NCBI RefSeq assembly: GCF_002101775.1
Contig: NZ_LQPI01000022.1
Location: forward strand, 1-64,000
DNA length: 64,000 bases
Reading direction: 5' to 3'
Source: Mycolicibacter nonchromogenicus
GTDB lineage: Bacteria; Actinomycetota; Actinomycetes; Mycobacteriales; Mycobacteriaceae
Within the stretch, counting starts at the first letter, position 1. Every line of letters begins with the position of its first letter. A model generated the notes under the pieces. That model saw only the letters and a program-made list of their open reading frames with translations, made no database searches and had not been told where the DNA came from. The translations under genes were made by a program, and so were the position numbers. Shown piece by piece: positions 28,500 through 37,982 of the stretch.

Positions 28500-29213
28500 A
28501 TGGCTCCGGCCTGGCCACCGCGCACGGTGATCCGTCGTTCACCCGGGCTGCGCACTCTGGAGTCGGCGTTGTACCGCAGTGGACTGGGTCCGGTCGCCGG
28601 TGTCGACGAGGTTGGTCGCGGCGCCTGCGCCGGGCCGCTGGTGGTCGCCGCCTGTGTGCTCGGGCCGGGCAAGCCGGCGGCGCTGGCCGCGCTCGACGAC
28701 TCCAAGAAGCTCACCGAGAAGGTCCGCGAGCAGCTGTATCCGCTGATCTGCCGGTATGCGCTGGCCTACCATGTGGTGTTCATCGAACCTGCCGACGTGG
28801 ACGCCCGTGGGGTGCACGTGGCCAACATCGAAGGCATGCGGCGTGCCGTGGCAGGCCTGTCGACGCGACCGGGATATGTGCTGTCCGACGGATTCCGGGT
28901 GCCGGGGCTGCCGATGCCCTCGCTTCCGGTGATCGGCGGCGACGGGGCGGCGGCATGTATCGCCGCGGCGAGCGTGCTGGCCAAAGTCAGTCGGGACCGA
29001 TACATGGTTGCCCTGGACGCCGACCACCCCGGCTACGGCTTCGCGGTACACAAGGGCTACTCCACCGCGGCGCACACCGCGGCACTGTCTGCGTTGGGAC
29101 CGTGCAGTCAGCATCGCTTCTCGTTCATCAACGTGCGCAACGTGGCGATGTCCGCGGCGACGGCGACTGGGACAATGGGGACGAACCGAACAGAAGGACG
29201 GCTGAGCAGATGA
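28500..29213 (+). CDS. rnhB: Ribonuclease HII
   Basis: RNase HII cuts RNA in RNA/DNA hybrids and single ribonucleotides in DNA. The 237-residue protein has [15 protein letters not shown] (first Asp-Glu of the active site), DSKKLT, the central LSDGF aspartate and HKGYST. ATG 28500 begins two bases after the lepB stop. The last 4 nt overlap the next gene (ATGA). The C-terminus carries a short Ala/Thr-rich extension. Confidence 0.96.
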   Translation: MAPAWPPRTVIRRSPGLRTLESALYRSGLGPVAGVDEVGRGACAGPLVVAACVLGPGKPAALAALDDSKKLTEKVREQLYPLICRYALAYHVVFIEPADVDARGVHVANIEGMRRAVAGLSTRPGYVLSDGFRVPGLPMPSLPVIGGDGAAACIAAASVLAKVSRDRYMVALDADHPGYGFAVHKGYSTAAHTAALSALGPCSQHRFSFINVRNVAMSAATATGTMGTNRTEGRLSR

Positions 29214-29515
29214 GTGCCGAAGATCTCGAGAAGTACGAAACCGAGATGGAACTCTCGCTGTACCGCGAATACAAGGACATCGTGGGGCAGTTCAGTTACG
29301 TGGTGGAGACCGAACGGCGCTTCTACCTGGCCAACAGCGTGGAGATGGTGCCCCGCAACGCCGACGGCGAGGTGTACTTCGAGCTTCGGCTGGCCGATGC
29401 CTGGGTGTGGGACATGTACCGCCCGGCCCGGTTCGTCAAACAGGTGCGGGTGGTGACCTTCAAAGACGTCAACATCGAAGAGGTCGAAAAGCCCGAGCTG
29501 CGGCTTCCCGAGTAG
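29210..29515 (+). CDS. DUF2469 protein (Rv2901c-like)
   Basis: The 101-residue acidic protein matches the actinobacterial DUF2469 family ([18 protein letters not shown] start, [14 protein letters not shown] centre). No biochemical role is established. The family is consistently found next to rnhB, here with a 4-bp overlap, which argues for coupled expression. No signal peptide or membrane segment is present. Confidence 0.9.
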   Translation: MSAEDLEKYETEMELSLYREYKDIVGQFSYVVETERRFYLANSVEMVPRNADGEVYFELRLADAWVWDMYRPARFVKQVRVVTFKDVNIEEVEKPELRLPE

Positions 29516-29564
29516 CGGCCCAGCTGCCGGAATGAACATCCCCGCACGGGCTCTCGCTTGGGTC

Positions 29565-29570
29565 TAGGCT
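29565..29570 (+). promoter_or_regulatory. -10 box for leaderless GNAT gene
   Basis: TAGGCT ends 6 nt before ATG 29577, the leaderless spacing. Confidence 0.5.
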
Positions 29571-29576
29571 GACACC

Positions 29577-30242
29577 ATGACTGCTGTCGACCGTGCCGTC
29601 TCCCGCCGTGAAATCGCAGATGCCCTGCTCAAGGCCATGGAACGCCGCCATGAGGTACTTGACGTGATCGTCGACTCCAACGACCGCGCGTCGGCCGTGC
29701 AGGCGATCGCGAACCTGCTGGGCGTTTCTCCGCTGGGCTGCGAAGCCGTGATCGGAATGTCGCTGGATCAGCTCACCAAGGACTCGCGCGACACGATCGC
29801 CGATGAGCTCAACGACTTGAACAACGAGCTGACGTTCACCCTCGGCGACCGGCCCGCCAGCTCCGGCGAGACCCTGGCACTTCGGGTGTTCTCCGGTGAA
29901 GAGGACCGAGACATTCTGGCGGATCGGACCACGGATGTCGGTGCGAGCGCCGACGGGTCCGGCCGGCCGGCCGACGATCTCGCCGACGAGATCCGCTCGG
30001 CGCTGGCCCGTGTCGACGACGAAGACGCGGCGCTGTTCGTCGCGGTCGACGGCGGGCAAAAGGTGGGCATGGTCTTCGGCGACCTCTACCACGGTGAGGT
30101 CAACGTGCGGATCTGGATCCATCCCGAACACCGCAAGAAGGGCTACGGCACCGCGGCATTGCGCCGTGCCCGCTCCGAGATGGCGGCCTATTTTCCCGGT
30201 GTGCCGCTGGTCGTCCGCGCACCGGGCGCGCACACCGGCTAA
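29577..30242 (+). CDS. GyrA-tail-like domain fused to GNAT acetyltransferase
   Basis: This 221-residue protein combines two parts. Residues about 8-85 look like the coiled-coil/dimerisation segment at the end of the GyrA/ParC breakage-reunion domain (ALLKAMERRHEVLDVIVDS... EAVIGMSLDQLT... DELNDLNNEL, matching the GyrA pattern of AL..LDEVI..IR.S and A.AILDM.L..L). Residues about 95-215 are a GNAT domain with the acetyl-CoA loop RKKGYGTAAL near residue 185. The linker is Asp/Gly-rich. The GyrA catalytic Tyr domain is absent. I infer a dimerising or gyrase-interacting acetyltransferase; target unknown. In M. tuberculosis this interval holds fdhF/fdhD instead, as I remember. A -10 box 6 nt upstream supports ATG 29577. 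Confidence 0.75.
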   Translation: MTAVDRAVSRREIADALLKAMERRHEVLDVIVDSNDRASAVQAIANLLGVSPLGCEAVIGMSLDQLTKDSRDTIADELNDLNNELTFTLGDRPASSGETLALRVFSGEEDRDILADRTTDVGASADGSGRPADDLADEIRSALARVDDEDAALFVAVDGGQKVGMVFGDLYHGEVNVRIWIHPEHRKKGYGTAALRRARSEMAAYFPGVPLVVRAPGAHTG

Positions 30243-30367
30243 ACCGCAGGCGCTCCCGCACCAGCCGGTGTGGATGAAATCCCAACTGGGGATAACTGCT
30301 TGCCCGGCAGCCGGTTTCGCGCTCTCTTGACTCGACGCTGTCGGGGCCCCGGCCGACCCTGACCGGT

Positions 30368-30736
30368 ATGACAACCAGGTCTCGCACCGAGTTGGGTGCG
30401 CTCGGGGAACAACTGGCCGTCGACCATCTGATCGGTCACGGGTGGGCCATCCTGGCCCGCAACTGGCGCTGCCGCCACGGCGAACTGGACGTGATCGCCG
30501 TAGACCCGGGCACGGGCGCCGTGGTGTTCGTCGAGGTGAAGACCCGCAGCGGTGACGGTTTCGGCGGGCTGGAGTACGCGGTGGGACCGCAGAAGGTGCG
30601 CCGCCTGCGCCGGCTGGCCGGTGCGTGGCTGGTCGGCCAGCGATCGCACTGGGATGAGGTCCGTCTCGACGTGATCAGGGTGCGGATCGGGCGCCACAGC
30701 ACCCCGGAGATCACCCATCTGCAGGGGGTGGGCTGA
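30368..30736 (+). CDS. UPF0102/YraN family protein
   Basis: The 122-residue protein has the restriction-endonuclease-like fold of the YraN family: GALGEQLAVDHL, the acidic GELDVIAVD and FVEVKTRSGDGFGG, where E, D and ExK match nuclease-type metal sites. The exact role is unknown; linkage with comM and dprA suggests DNA processing. It is followed 3 bp later by comM. Confidence 0.93.
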   Translation: MTTRSRTELGALGEQLAVDHLIGHGWAILARNWRCRHGELDVIAVDPGTGAVVFVEVKTRSGDGFGGLEYAVGPQKVRRLRRLAGAWLVGQRSHWDEVRLDVIRVRIGRHSTPEITHLQGVG

Positions 30737-30739
30737 GAA

Positions 30740-32251
30740 ATGACACTGGGCCGGGCGTTCTCGGTCGCGGTGCGCGGCCTCGACGGCTTGATCGTGGAGA
30801 TCGAAGCCGACATCACCTCGGGCCTGCCCGGGGTGCATCTGGTGGGGTTGCCGGATGCCGCACTTCAGGAGTCGCGGGATCGTGTGCGCGCGGCGATCAC
30901 CAACAGTGGGCAGCGTTGGCCCGCGGCCCGGCTGACCCTGGCGCTGTCGCCGGCGACGCTGCCGAAGATGGGTTCGGTCTACGACCTGGCGCTGGCCGCC
31001 GCGGTGCTCTGTGCGGACCAGCAGGCACCGTGGTTCCGGCTGGAGAAGACCGTGCTGCTCGGGGAGCTCGCACTCGACGGGCGGGTGCGGCCGGTCCACG
31101 GGGTGCTGCCCGCGGTGTTGGCCGCCAAGAAGGGCGGGTGGGCCGCCGCGGTGGTCCCCGTGGACAACCTTGCCGAAGCCAGCCTGGTGGACGGCATCGA
31201 CGTCTACGGCGTGGCCACACTGGGCCAGTTCCACGGTTGGCTGGAGGGGGCGGCACGGCTTGCGGGCCGGGTGACCACGGCGGCTCCGACGGCCGAGCCC
31301 ATCGCGGATCTGGCCGAGGTGGTCGGTCAGGCCCAGGCCCGCTTCGCCGTCGAGGTGGCTGCCGCCGGATCCCATCACCTGATGCTGACCGGGCCGCCCG
31401 GAATCGGCAAAACCATGCTGGCCCAACGCCTTCCCGGACTGCTGCCGGCGCTCACCGAAAGCGAATCCCTGGAGGTCACCGCAATCCATTCGGTGGCGGG
31501 TCTGCTGTCGGGCAGCGCACCGCTGATCACCCGGCCGCCCTTCATCGCGCCCCATCACAGCTCGAGCGTCGCGGCGCTGGTCGGCGGCGGCTCCGGCATG
31601 GCCCGGCCCGGTGCGGTGAGCCGCGCCCACCGGGGCGTGCTGTTCCTCGATGAGTGCGCCGAGATCCGGGTCAGCGCGCTGGAGGCGCTGCGCACACCGC
31701 TGGAAGACGGCGAGATCAGGCTGGCGCGGCGCGACGGGGTGGCCTGCTATCCGGCCCGTTTCCAGCTGGTCATGGCCGCCAACCCCTGCCCGTGCGCGCC
31801 GGCTGACCCCAGGGACTGCACCTGCAGATCCTTGGAGAAGCGCCGCTACCTCGGCCGGCTGTCCGGTCCGCTGCTGGACCGAGTGGACTTGAGGGTCCAG
31901 ATGCATCCGGTGCGTGCTGGTGCGTTCTCGGCGGCGGACGGGGAGTCGACCGCTGCGGTGCGCAGTCGGGTGGCGCAGGCCCGCGCCGCTGCGGCCCAAC
32001 GGTGGTCACCGCATGGTTTCCACACCAATGCCGAGGTCAGCGGGGCGTTGCTGCGCCGCAGGTTTCGGCTCAGCGCCACGGCAATGGCTCCGTTGCGCAC
32101 TGCCCTCGACCGCGGCCTGCTGTCGATCCGGGGTGCCAACCGCGCACTGCGGGTCGCCTGGACACTCAGCGATCTGGCCGGGCGGACGTCACCGGGACGA
32201 GACGAGGTCTCCGCGGCCCTGAGCTTCCGCCAGGGGGGTGCGGGCCGATGA
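30740..32251 (+). CDS. comM: ComM/YifB family Mg-chelatase-like AAA ATPase
   Basis: ComM is a hexameric helicase that extends heteroduplex joints during natural transformation. The 503-residue protein has an N-terminal Lon-like domain (about 1-190), then AAA+ motifs: Walker A GPPGIGKTML (about residue 215), Walker B VLFLDECAE and the Mg-chelatase C-terminal domain. The cysteine-rich NPCPCAPADPRDCTC segment is typical. It overlaps dprA by 4 bp (ATGA). Confidence 0.95.
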   Translation: MTLGRAFSVAVRGLDGLIVEIEADITSGLPGVHLVGLPDAALQESRDRVRAAITNSGQRWPAARLTLALSPATLPKMGSVYDLALAAAVLCADQQAPWFRLEKTVLLGELALDGRVRPVHGVLPAVLAAKKGGWAAAVVPVDNLAEASLVDGIDVYGVATLGQFHGWLEGAARLAGRVTTAAPTAEPIADLAEVVGQAQARFAVEVAAAGSHHLMLTGPPGIGKTMLAQRLPGLLPALTESESLEVTAIHSVAGLLSGSAPLITRPPFIAPHHSSSVAALVGGGSGMARPGAVSRAHRGVLFLDECAEIRVSALEALRTPLEDGEIRLARRDGVACYPARFQLVMAANPCPCAPADPRDCTCRSLEKRRYLGRLSGPLLDRVDLRVQMHPVRAGAFSAADGESTAAVRSRVAQARAAAAQRWSPHGFHTNAEVSGALLRRRFRLSATAMAPLRTALDRGLLSIRGANRALRVAWTLSDLAGRTSPGRDEVSAALSFRQGGAGR

Positions 32252-33387
32252 GTGCGGCAGACGCCACCACGAAGCAGGCGTGGGCCTACCTGTCGCGGGT
32301 TGCCGAGCCGCCGCGCGCGGCGCTGGCCGCGCTGGTCGACCGGGTCGGCCCGGTGGAAGCGGCAGAGCGGATTCGGTGTGGTGCGGTCGACCCGCAGTTG
32401 GCTCGCCACACCGAGGCTCGGCGTGAGATCGACGTGGCCGCTGACGATCTGGCGCTCCTCGACCGTCACGGCGGGCGCCTGGTCACTCCCGACGACGACG
32501 AGTGGCCGGTGCTGGCCTTCGCCGGTTTCTCCGGCGCCGGCGCGGTGGACAAACCGGATTTCCGGCCACCGCTCGCGCTCTGGGCGGTGGGCCCGGCACG
32601 CCTCGACGAAGTCGCCGAGCGGGCCACCGCCATCGTCGGAACCCGAGCCGCGACCTCCTACGGCGAGTTGGTGGCCGCGGATCTGGCCGCCGGACTGACC
32701 GAACGCGACGTGGCGGTGGTCTCCGGCGGCGCCTACGGAATCGACGGCACGGCGCACCGTGCAGCACTGGCCGCTGACGGCATCACCCTGGCGGTATTGG
32801 CCGGGGGCATCGACATCCCCTACCCGGCAGGCCATTCCGTGCTGCTGCATCGCATCAGCTCCAGCGGACTGCTGGTCACCGAGTACCCGCCCGGGGAACG
32901 GCCCGCCCGCCATCGGTTCCTCACCCGCAACCGGCTGGTGGCGGCGCTGGCAGGGGTGACGGTGGTGGTGGAGGCGGGACTGCGCAGCGGTGCGGCAAAC
33001 ACCGCCGCGTGGGCCCGGCTTTTGGGCCGGCCGGTGGCCGCGGTCCCCGGTCCGGTCACCAGCTCGGCATCGGTGGGCTGCCATGTGCTGCTGCGCGGCG
33101 GCGCCGAGTTGGTCACCCGGGTCGACGAAGTGATCGAGCTGGTGGGTCGAGTCGGGGAACTGGCCGACGATCCGCCGCGGCCGGTCACTGTGCTGGACGA
33201 GCTCAGCGTCGCTGAACGGCAGGTCTACGAAGCGCTGCCTGGGCGCGGTGTGGTCAGTGTCGATCAGATCGCGGTGGCCTCCGGGCTGGCGCCGGCGCAG
33301 GTGCTCGGGCCACTGGCCATGCTGGAGGTCGCCGGCCTGGTGGTGCGGCGGGATGGATGCTGGGGAATAGTTCGGCTCAAGCGGTAG
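32248..33387 (+). CDS. dprA: DNA processing protein DprA
   Basis: DprA loads RecA on single-stranded DNA that has entered the cell. The 379-residue protein has a short N-terminal helical domain, the Rossmann-like DprA core with VVSGGAYGIDGTAHRAAL (about residues 156-173) and GGIDIPYPAGH, then a C-terminal winged helix (about 320-379). ATG 32248 overlaps the comM stop. With yraN and comM it forms the conserved DNA-uptake cluster, though mycobacterial competence machinery is otherwise not visible here. Confidence 0.95.
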   Translation: MSAADATTKQAWAYLSRVAEPPRAALAALVDRVGPVEAAERIRCGAVDPQLARHTEARREIDVAADDLALLDRHGGRLVTPDDDEWPVLAFAGFSGAGAVDKPDFRPPLALWAVGPARLDEVAERATAIVGTRAATSYGELVAADLAAGLTERDVAVVSGGAYGIDGTAHRAALAADGITLAVLAGGIDIPYPAGHSVLLHRISSSGLLVTEYPPGERPARHRFLTRNRLVAALAGVTVVVEAGLRSGAANTAAWARLLGRPVAAVPGPVTSSASVGCHVLLRGGAELVTRVDEVIELVGRVGELADDPPRPVTVLDELSVAERQVYEALPGRGVVSVDQIAVASGLAPAQVLGPLAMLEVAGLVVRRDGCWGIVRLKR

Positions 33388-33428
33388 CTCGTATAGTCGG
33401 CTGGGGCAAGGCGAAGAGGGGAGACAGC

Positions 33429-34304
33429 GTGGCGGGACGACCGGTTCACACCTTCGAGGTTGTCCGCACCGAGCAGCCCTCGGCGCACATGATTCGAGTG
33501 GTATTGGGCGGCAAGGGTTTCGACACTTTCAAGCCCATCGATTTCACCGATTCATACGTCAAGGTGATCTTTGTGCGCTATGACGTCGATGTCGCGTCGC
33601 TGCCGCAGCCCTTGACCCAGGACAGCTTCACATCCCTTCCCGACGAGCAGCGGCCGGTGATCCGCACCCTGACGGTGCGGCGCGCCGATCCGCAGGCCCG
33701 GGAGATCGCCATCGACGTCTCCGTACACGGTGAGCACGGCGTCGTCGGCCCGTGGGCGGCCGGCGCGAAGCCCGGCGATCCGGTTTACCTGATGGGGCCC
33801 TCGGGTGCCTACGCCCCCCATCCCGACGCCGACTGGCATCTGCTGGCCGGCGACGAGAGCGCGCTGCCGGCGATCTCGGCCGCCCTGGAGGCCCTGCCGG
33901 CCGGGGCCGTGGGCAAGGCGTTCATCGAAGTCGCCGGGCCCGACGACGAGATCCCACTCCAAGCCCCCGACGGGATCGAACTGAACTGGCTGCACCGCGG
34001 GGGACGTGCGGACCTGGTGGGCCAGGAGCGGGCCGGGGACAACGCACCACTGATCGAGGCGGTCACCACCGCCGCGTGGCTGTCGGGCCAGGTTCAGGTC
34101 TTCATCCACGGCGAAGCCCAGGCGGTCATGCACAATCTGCGGCCCTACATCCGCAAGGAACGTGGTGTCGACGCCAAGTGGGCGTCGATCTCGGGATACT
34201 GGCGGCGCGGGCGCACCGAAGAGACCTTCCGGCAGTGGAAGAAGGAACTCGCCGCCAGAGAAGCGACGGAGAACGCCGCGGCGGCTGACGAGAAAACGGG
34301 CTGA
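33429..34304 (+). CDS. viuB: Siderophore-interacting FAD-binding protein (ViuB-like)
   Basis: The 291-residue protein belongs to the SIP family, which uses FAD and NAD(P)H to reduce ferric siderophores. The FAD-binding part has [10 protein letters not shown] and [13 protein letters not shown], followed by LMGPSGAY. The NAD-binding part has [12 protein letters not shown] and a C-terminal [16 protein letters not shown] and [16 protein letters not shown] 33429 with gggga upstream is the likely start; the frame stays open to 33357. It is the Rv2895c equivalent. Confidence 0.92.
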   Translation: MAGRPVHTFEVVRTEQPSAHMIRVVLGGKGFDTFKPIDFTDSYVKVIFVRYDVDVASLPQPLTQDSFTSLPDEQRPVIRTLTVRRADPQAREIAIDVSVHGEHGVVGPWAAGAKPGDPVYLMGPSGAYAPHPDADWHLLAGDESALPAISAALEALPAGAVGKAFIEVAGPDDEIPLQAPDGIELNWLHRGGRADLVGQERAGDNAPLIEAVTTAAWLSGQVQVFIHGEAQAVMHNLRPYIRKERGVDAKWASISGYWRRGRTEETFRQWKKELAAREATENAAAADEKTG

Positions 34305-34308
34305 AGCC

Positions 34309-35469
34309 ATGGCATTCGGGGATTACCAGTTCGAGATCTACCTGCAGGGCCTGGCCGGGGTGCTGCCCGCGTTCCCGATGACGTATGCGGAGTTGGAGGC
34401 CAAAGCCGCCGCGGCGCTTTCCCCGTCGGTGTGGTCCTATGTGGCCGGCGGCGCCGGTGACGAGCGCACCCAACGCGCCAACGTCACCGCATTCGACGGC
34501 TGGGGCCTGATCCCGCGGATGTTCGTCGGAGCCGCCGAGCGGGACCTGTCGATCGAGATGTTCGGGATGCGGCTGGCGTCGCCGGTGTTCATGGCGCCCA
34601 TCGGGGTCATCGGGATCTGCGCCCAGGACGGACACGGCGACTTGGCCAGTGCGCGGGCGGCGGCGGCCACCGGAGTTCCGATGATGGTCTCCACCCTCAC
34701 CGCCGACCCGCTCGAAGATGTCGCTGCCGAATTCGGTGACACGCCAGGATTTTTCCAGCTCTACACCCCCAAAGACCGGGAGCTGGCCGCGAGCCTGGTG
34801 AGCCGCGCGGAGGCGGCCGGCTACAAGGCGATCGTGGTCACCCTTGACACCTGGGTTCCGGGCTGGCGTCCCCGCGACCTGGCCACCTCGAACTTCCCGC
34901 AACTGCGCGGGCACTGCCTGTCCAACTATTGGTCCGACCCGGTGTTCCGGGCCGGGCTGGCTCAACCGCCCGAGGAGAATCCGCAGGCCGCCATACTGGC
35001 CTGGATCCAGACCTTCGGTAACCCGCTGACCTGGGACGATCTTCCGTGGCTGCGGTCGCTGACCGACCTGCCGTTGATCGTGAAAGGTATCTGCCACCCC
35101 GACGACGTGCGGCGTGCCCGCGACGGCGGTGTCGACGGCATCTACTGCTCCACGCACGGCGGTCGTCAGGCCAACGGCGGACTGCCGGCGCTGGACTGCC
35201 TGCCGGACGTGGTGGCAGCCGCCGACGGCATGCCGGTGCTGTTCGACTCGGGCATCCGCACCGGCGCCGACATCATCAAGGCCCTGGCGCTGGGGGCCAC
35301 CGCGGTGGGTATCGGACGGCCCTATGCCTACGGCCTGGCCCTGGGCGGCACCGCCGGAATCGTGCACGTGCTGCGCTCGCTGCTGGCCGAAGCCGACCTG
35401 ATCATGGCCGTCGACGGCTATCCGTCACGGCTTGATCTCACCCCGGAAACGCTGCGGCGGGTCACCTGA
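34309..35469 (+). CDS. Lactate 2-monooxygenase (FMN alpha-hydroxyacid oxidase family)
   Basis: The 386-residue protein closely follows the M. smegmatis lactate 2-monooxygenase as I remember it, which converts L-lactate and O2 to acetate, CO2 and water. Shared blocks are [31 protein letters not shown] and [10 protein letters not shown]. The active-site loop is [16 protein letters not shown] with the catalytic His, followed by the FMN-binding [15 protein letters not shown]. It starts 4 bp after viuB, so it may be co-transcribed. In M. tuberculosis viuB and xerC are adjacent, so this gene is an insertion here. Other alpha-hydroxyacid oxidases are possible, but the length and loops favour the monooxygenase. 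Confidence 0.87.
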   Translation: MAFGDYQFEIYLQGLAGVLPAFPMTYAELEAKAAAALSPSVWSYVAGGAGDERTQRANVTAFDGWGLIPRMFVGAAERDLSIEMFGMRLASPVFMAPIGVIGICAQDGHGDLASARAAAATGVPMMVSTLTADPLEDVAAEFGDTPGFFQLYTPKDRELAASLVSRAEAAGYKAIVVTLDTWVPGWRPRDLATSNFPQLRGHCLSNYWSDPVFRAGLAQPPEENPQAAILAWIQTFGNPLTWDDLPWLRSLTDLPLIVKGICHPDDVRRARDGGVDGIYCSTHGGRQANGGLPALDCLPDVVAAADGMPVLFDSGIRTGADIIKALALGATAVGIGRPYAYGLALGGTAGIVHVLRSLLAEADLIMAVDGYPSRLDLTPETLRRVT

Positions 35470-35494
35470 GCGATATCGGGCAACATCTGAGACC

Positions 35495-36403
35495 GTGGAC
35501 GGTGTGGAAGCGATTCTCGACGAGTTCGACGAGTACCTCGCTTTGGAGCGGGGCCGTTCCGACCACACCCGGCGCGCCTACCTCGGCGACCTGCGATCGT
35601 TGTTCGGCTTCCTCGCCGAGCAGGGGCATACCGGTATCGAAGGGCTGAGCCTTCCGCTGCTGCGCAGCTGGCTGGCCGCGCAGGCCAACGCCGGCGCCGC
35701 GCGCAGCACCCTGGCTCGCCGCACATCGACGGTCAAGACCTTCACCGCCTGGGCGGCGCGGCGGGGCCTGTTGGCATCGGATCCCGGGGCGCGCCTGCAG
35801 CTGCCCAAGGCGCGCCGGACGCTGCCGGCGGTGCTGCGCCGCGACCAGGCGCAAGAAGCGATGGATGCGGCGAAATCCGGTGCCCAGCAAGATGATCCGC
35901 TGGCCTTGCGCGACAGACTGATCGCCGAGCTGCTCTATGCCACTGCGGTGCGGGTCAGCGAACTGTGTGGGCTCGACATCGACGACGTCGACGGTTCTCG
36001 GCGGGTGCTGCGCGTGGTGGGCAAGGGCAACAAGCAGCGCACGGTGCCCTTCGGGGAGCCCGCCGCCGAGGCGCTGCAGGCATGGCTCAGCCGGGGCAGG
36101 CCGTCGCTGGCGACGCTGGAGTCCGGCCCCGCGCTGCTGCTCGGCGCCCGCGGCGGGCGACTCGACCCGCGTCAGGCCCGCACCGTGGTGCACCAGACCG
36201 TCGCCGCGGTCGGGGGAGCACCGGACATGGGGCCGCACGGGCTGCGTCACACCGCGGCCACGCACCTGTTGGAGGGCGGGGCTGACCTGCGGATAGTGCA
36301 GGAGTTGCTCGGTCACTCCAGCCTGGCCACCACTCAGCTCTACACCCACGTCACCGTCGCCCGGCTTCGCGCCGTGCACGACCAGGCCCACCCACGGGCA
36401 TGA
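35495..36403 (+). CDS. xerC: Tyrosine recombinase XerC
   Basis: XerC with XerD resolves chromosome dimers at dif. The about 302-residue protein has the SAM-like N-terminal domain and the catalytic set: Arg153 in AVRVSEL, a Lys in the GKGNKQR hairpin, HGLRH at about 248-252, His274 in GHSSLATT and the nucleophile Tyr283 in QLYTHV. The start is uncertain; GTG 35495 is used, GTG 35504 nearly matches the M. tuberculosis length. It overlaps the next gene by 4 bp (ATGA). Confidence 0.95.
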   Translation: MDGVEAILDEFDEYLALERGRSDHTRRAYLGDLRSLFGFLAEQGHTGIEGLSLPLLRSWLAAQANAGAARSTLARRTSTVKTFTAWAARRGLLASDPGARLQLPKARRTLPAVLRRDQAQEAMDAAKSGAQQDDPLALRDRLIAELLYATAVRVSELCGLDIDDVDGSRRVLRVVGKGNKQRTVPFGEPAAEALQAWLSRGRPSLATLESGPALLLGARGGRLDPRQARTVVHQTVAAVGGAPDMGPHGLRHTAATHLLEGGADLRIVQELLGHSSLATTQLYTHVTVARLRAVHDQAHPRA

Positions 36404-37263
36404 CGGTGCGATCGACTCTCGAGCTGCCGTCCGGACCGGTCTCCTACCTCGACTTTCGTCCCGACAATGCGGTCGGCACCGTGGTCCTGCTGCACGGCGG
36501 CGGCATCGACAATGCCGAGTTGTCCTGGGGAGAGGTCGGACCACGCTTGGCAGACGGCGGCTTTCGGGTCGTCGCTCCCGACCATCCCGGCTGCGGTCAG
36601 AGCCCGATGCCCGCCTGGCGGGTCACCCAACAGCGTCTGGTTGCCTACGTGGGGGAGTTGGTCAACGCGCTCGGACTGGATCGCTACGCCATCGGGGGAC
36701 TGTCGCTGGGCGGCGCACTGGCGATCGGGCACGTGCTGGACCGGCCTGAACGTGTCTGTGCGGCAATACTGTTGGACAGCTACGGGCTGATGCCGCGGCT
36801 GGCAGGCGGCAGGCATCTGCCGGCGTGGGCGATGCAACGCACCGGCGTCCTGGACCTCGCCACCCGCTGGATGACCCAGAACCGCGCCGCGCTGACCTGG
36901 AGCCTCACCTCGTTGATCCGCGATCCGGCGCAACGCACCCCCGAGCTGATCGCGGGGATTCTTTCCGCCGCAAAACATCCCGGGTTCGCCGCCTTCGAGC
37001 AATGGCAGCGCGACGAGCTGCTCTGGAACGGGCTGAGAACCGACTACACGCCGCGGCTGGCGTCCTTCCCACGGCCGGCGCTGATCATCCACGGCGACCG
37101 GGACGCCGGCGTGCCCGTTGCCCGTGCCCGTGCGGCTGCCGCGCTGTTTCCGCACGCCGAGTTGAAAGTCGTTGCCGGTGCCGGGCACTGGGTCCAGCGT
37201 GACCAGCCTGACGTCGTCATCGCCGCCATGCTGGATTTCCTGCGGCGACTGCCACGCCAGTAG
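36400..37263 (+). CDS. Alpha/beta-hydrolase
   Basis: The 287-residue protein is an alpha/beta-hydrolase with the oxyanion-hole HGGG at 32-35, nucleophile elbow GLSLGG with Ser102, an acid in HGDRDAG and the terminal His in [11 protein letters not shown]. The substrate is unknown (esterase, lactonase or haloperoxidase-type fold). It is coupled to xerC by a 4-bp overlap. No signal peptide is visible. Its 3' 220 bp are antisense to the end of the M23 frame. Confidence 0.85.
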   Translation: MTVRSTLELPSGPVSYLDFRPDNAVGTVVLLHGGGIDNAELSWGEVGPRLADGGFRVVAPDHPGCGQSPMPAWRVTQQRLVAYVGELVNALGLDRYAIGGLSLGGALAIGHVLDRPERVCAAILLDSYGLMPRLAGGRHLPAWAMQRTGVLDLATRWMTQNRAALTWSLTSLIRDPAQRTPELIAGILSAAKHPGFAAFEQWQRDELLWNGLRTDYTPRLASFPRPALIIHGDRDAGVPVARARAAAALFPHAELKVVAGAGHWVQRDQPDVVIAAMLDFLRRLPRQ

Positions 37264-37748
37264 CGCGCGAACACCGGTTTGAGCCGGATGGGCGTCGAGG
37301 CCAGCAATCCCAACGGATCGACATAGTCGGCGTGCGCGGCCGGTCCCCACATCGCGCCCCAGTGCAGGCAGGCCGAACAGCCCGGATGACCGGGCTCCAG
37401 CACGCCGATCACCGCCCCCGCGGTCACCAGCTGACCGGCCCGCACCGTCGCCGACACCGGCTGGTAGCTGGTGCGCAACCCGCCGCGATGAGCCAGTGAC
37501 ACCACCGGTTGCCCGCCGGAACGTCCGGCGAACACCACCGTGCCTGCACCTGCGGCATACACCGGCTGGCCCGGGTCCCCGGCCAGGTCCACCCCGCGGT
37601 GACCGCGCTGCCAATCCGGGCGAGGGGCGTCGAACCGCCGCATCACCGCCGGGCGCGGCCGCAGCGGCCAATCCAGCCGAACCGAGTCGCCATACGCCGG
37701 TGCCGCCAGCAATACGCCTCCGACCAGCACCAACGCCACCCATCGCAC
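37044..37748 (-). CDS. Secreted M23-type peptidase domain protein (Rv2891-like)
   Basis: The 234-residue frame has a signal peptide (cleavage near PAYG, residue 20) and an M23/LytM-like domain to about residue 160. The HxxxD motif is His50-Asp54 in GHRGVDLAG, but the usual HxH is CLH (Cys127-Leu-His129, in CSACLHWG), so one catalytic His is missing; this variant is common in actinobacterial relatives. From residue about 163 the frame runs antisense over the neighbouring hydrolase and has no domain character, so the true stop or the conservation of this tail is doubtful. Role: peptidoglycan binding or hydrolysis. Confidence 0.75.
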   Translation of the reverse strand: MRWVALVLVGGVLLAAPAYGDSVRLDWPLRPRPAVMRRFDAPRPDWQRGHRGVDLAGDPGQPVYAAGAGTVVFAGRSGGQPVVSLAHRGGLRTSYQPVSATVRAGQLVTAGAVIGVLEPGHPGCSACLHWGAMWGPAAHADYVDPLGLLASTPIRLKPVFARYWRGSRRRKSSMAAMTTSGWSRWTQCPAPATTFNSACGNSAAAARARATGTPASRSPWMISAGRGKDASRGV

Positions 37749-37794
37749 ACGCCCAGTTCACCCCGCCGGGCCCGAATCGGGCCAGTCACCGCTG

Positions 37795-37826
37795 TGGACA
37801 AAGCACCTGCTCGGACCGTGTAAACT
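37795..37826 (+). promoter_or_regulatory. rpsB: Candidate rpsB promoter
   Basis: TGGACA (37795-37800) and TAAACT (37821-37826) resemble -35 and -10 elements with a long 20-bp spacing. A leader of about 150 nt would precede rpsB, as often seen for S2. Confidence 0.35.
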
Positions 37827-37982
37827 CATTTGCGCAGTTCGCACATGCGGGCTGACTTCGCGTGTCTGCAATACAACCGGATGCCGGGTGGTCCCCAACA
37901 GGGGTCCGACATCTCAGCAGACACCAGGGCCCGGCCTCACCCGTCGCCGGGCGACAACCGACAAAAAAGGAACCATGCACTC

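Noticed and set aside
30239-31999. A 586-codon minus-strand open frame opposite yraN and comM
   Set aside because: YraN and ComM are certain on the plus strand; this is a GC-driven shadow.
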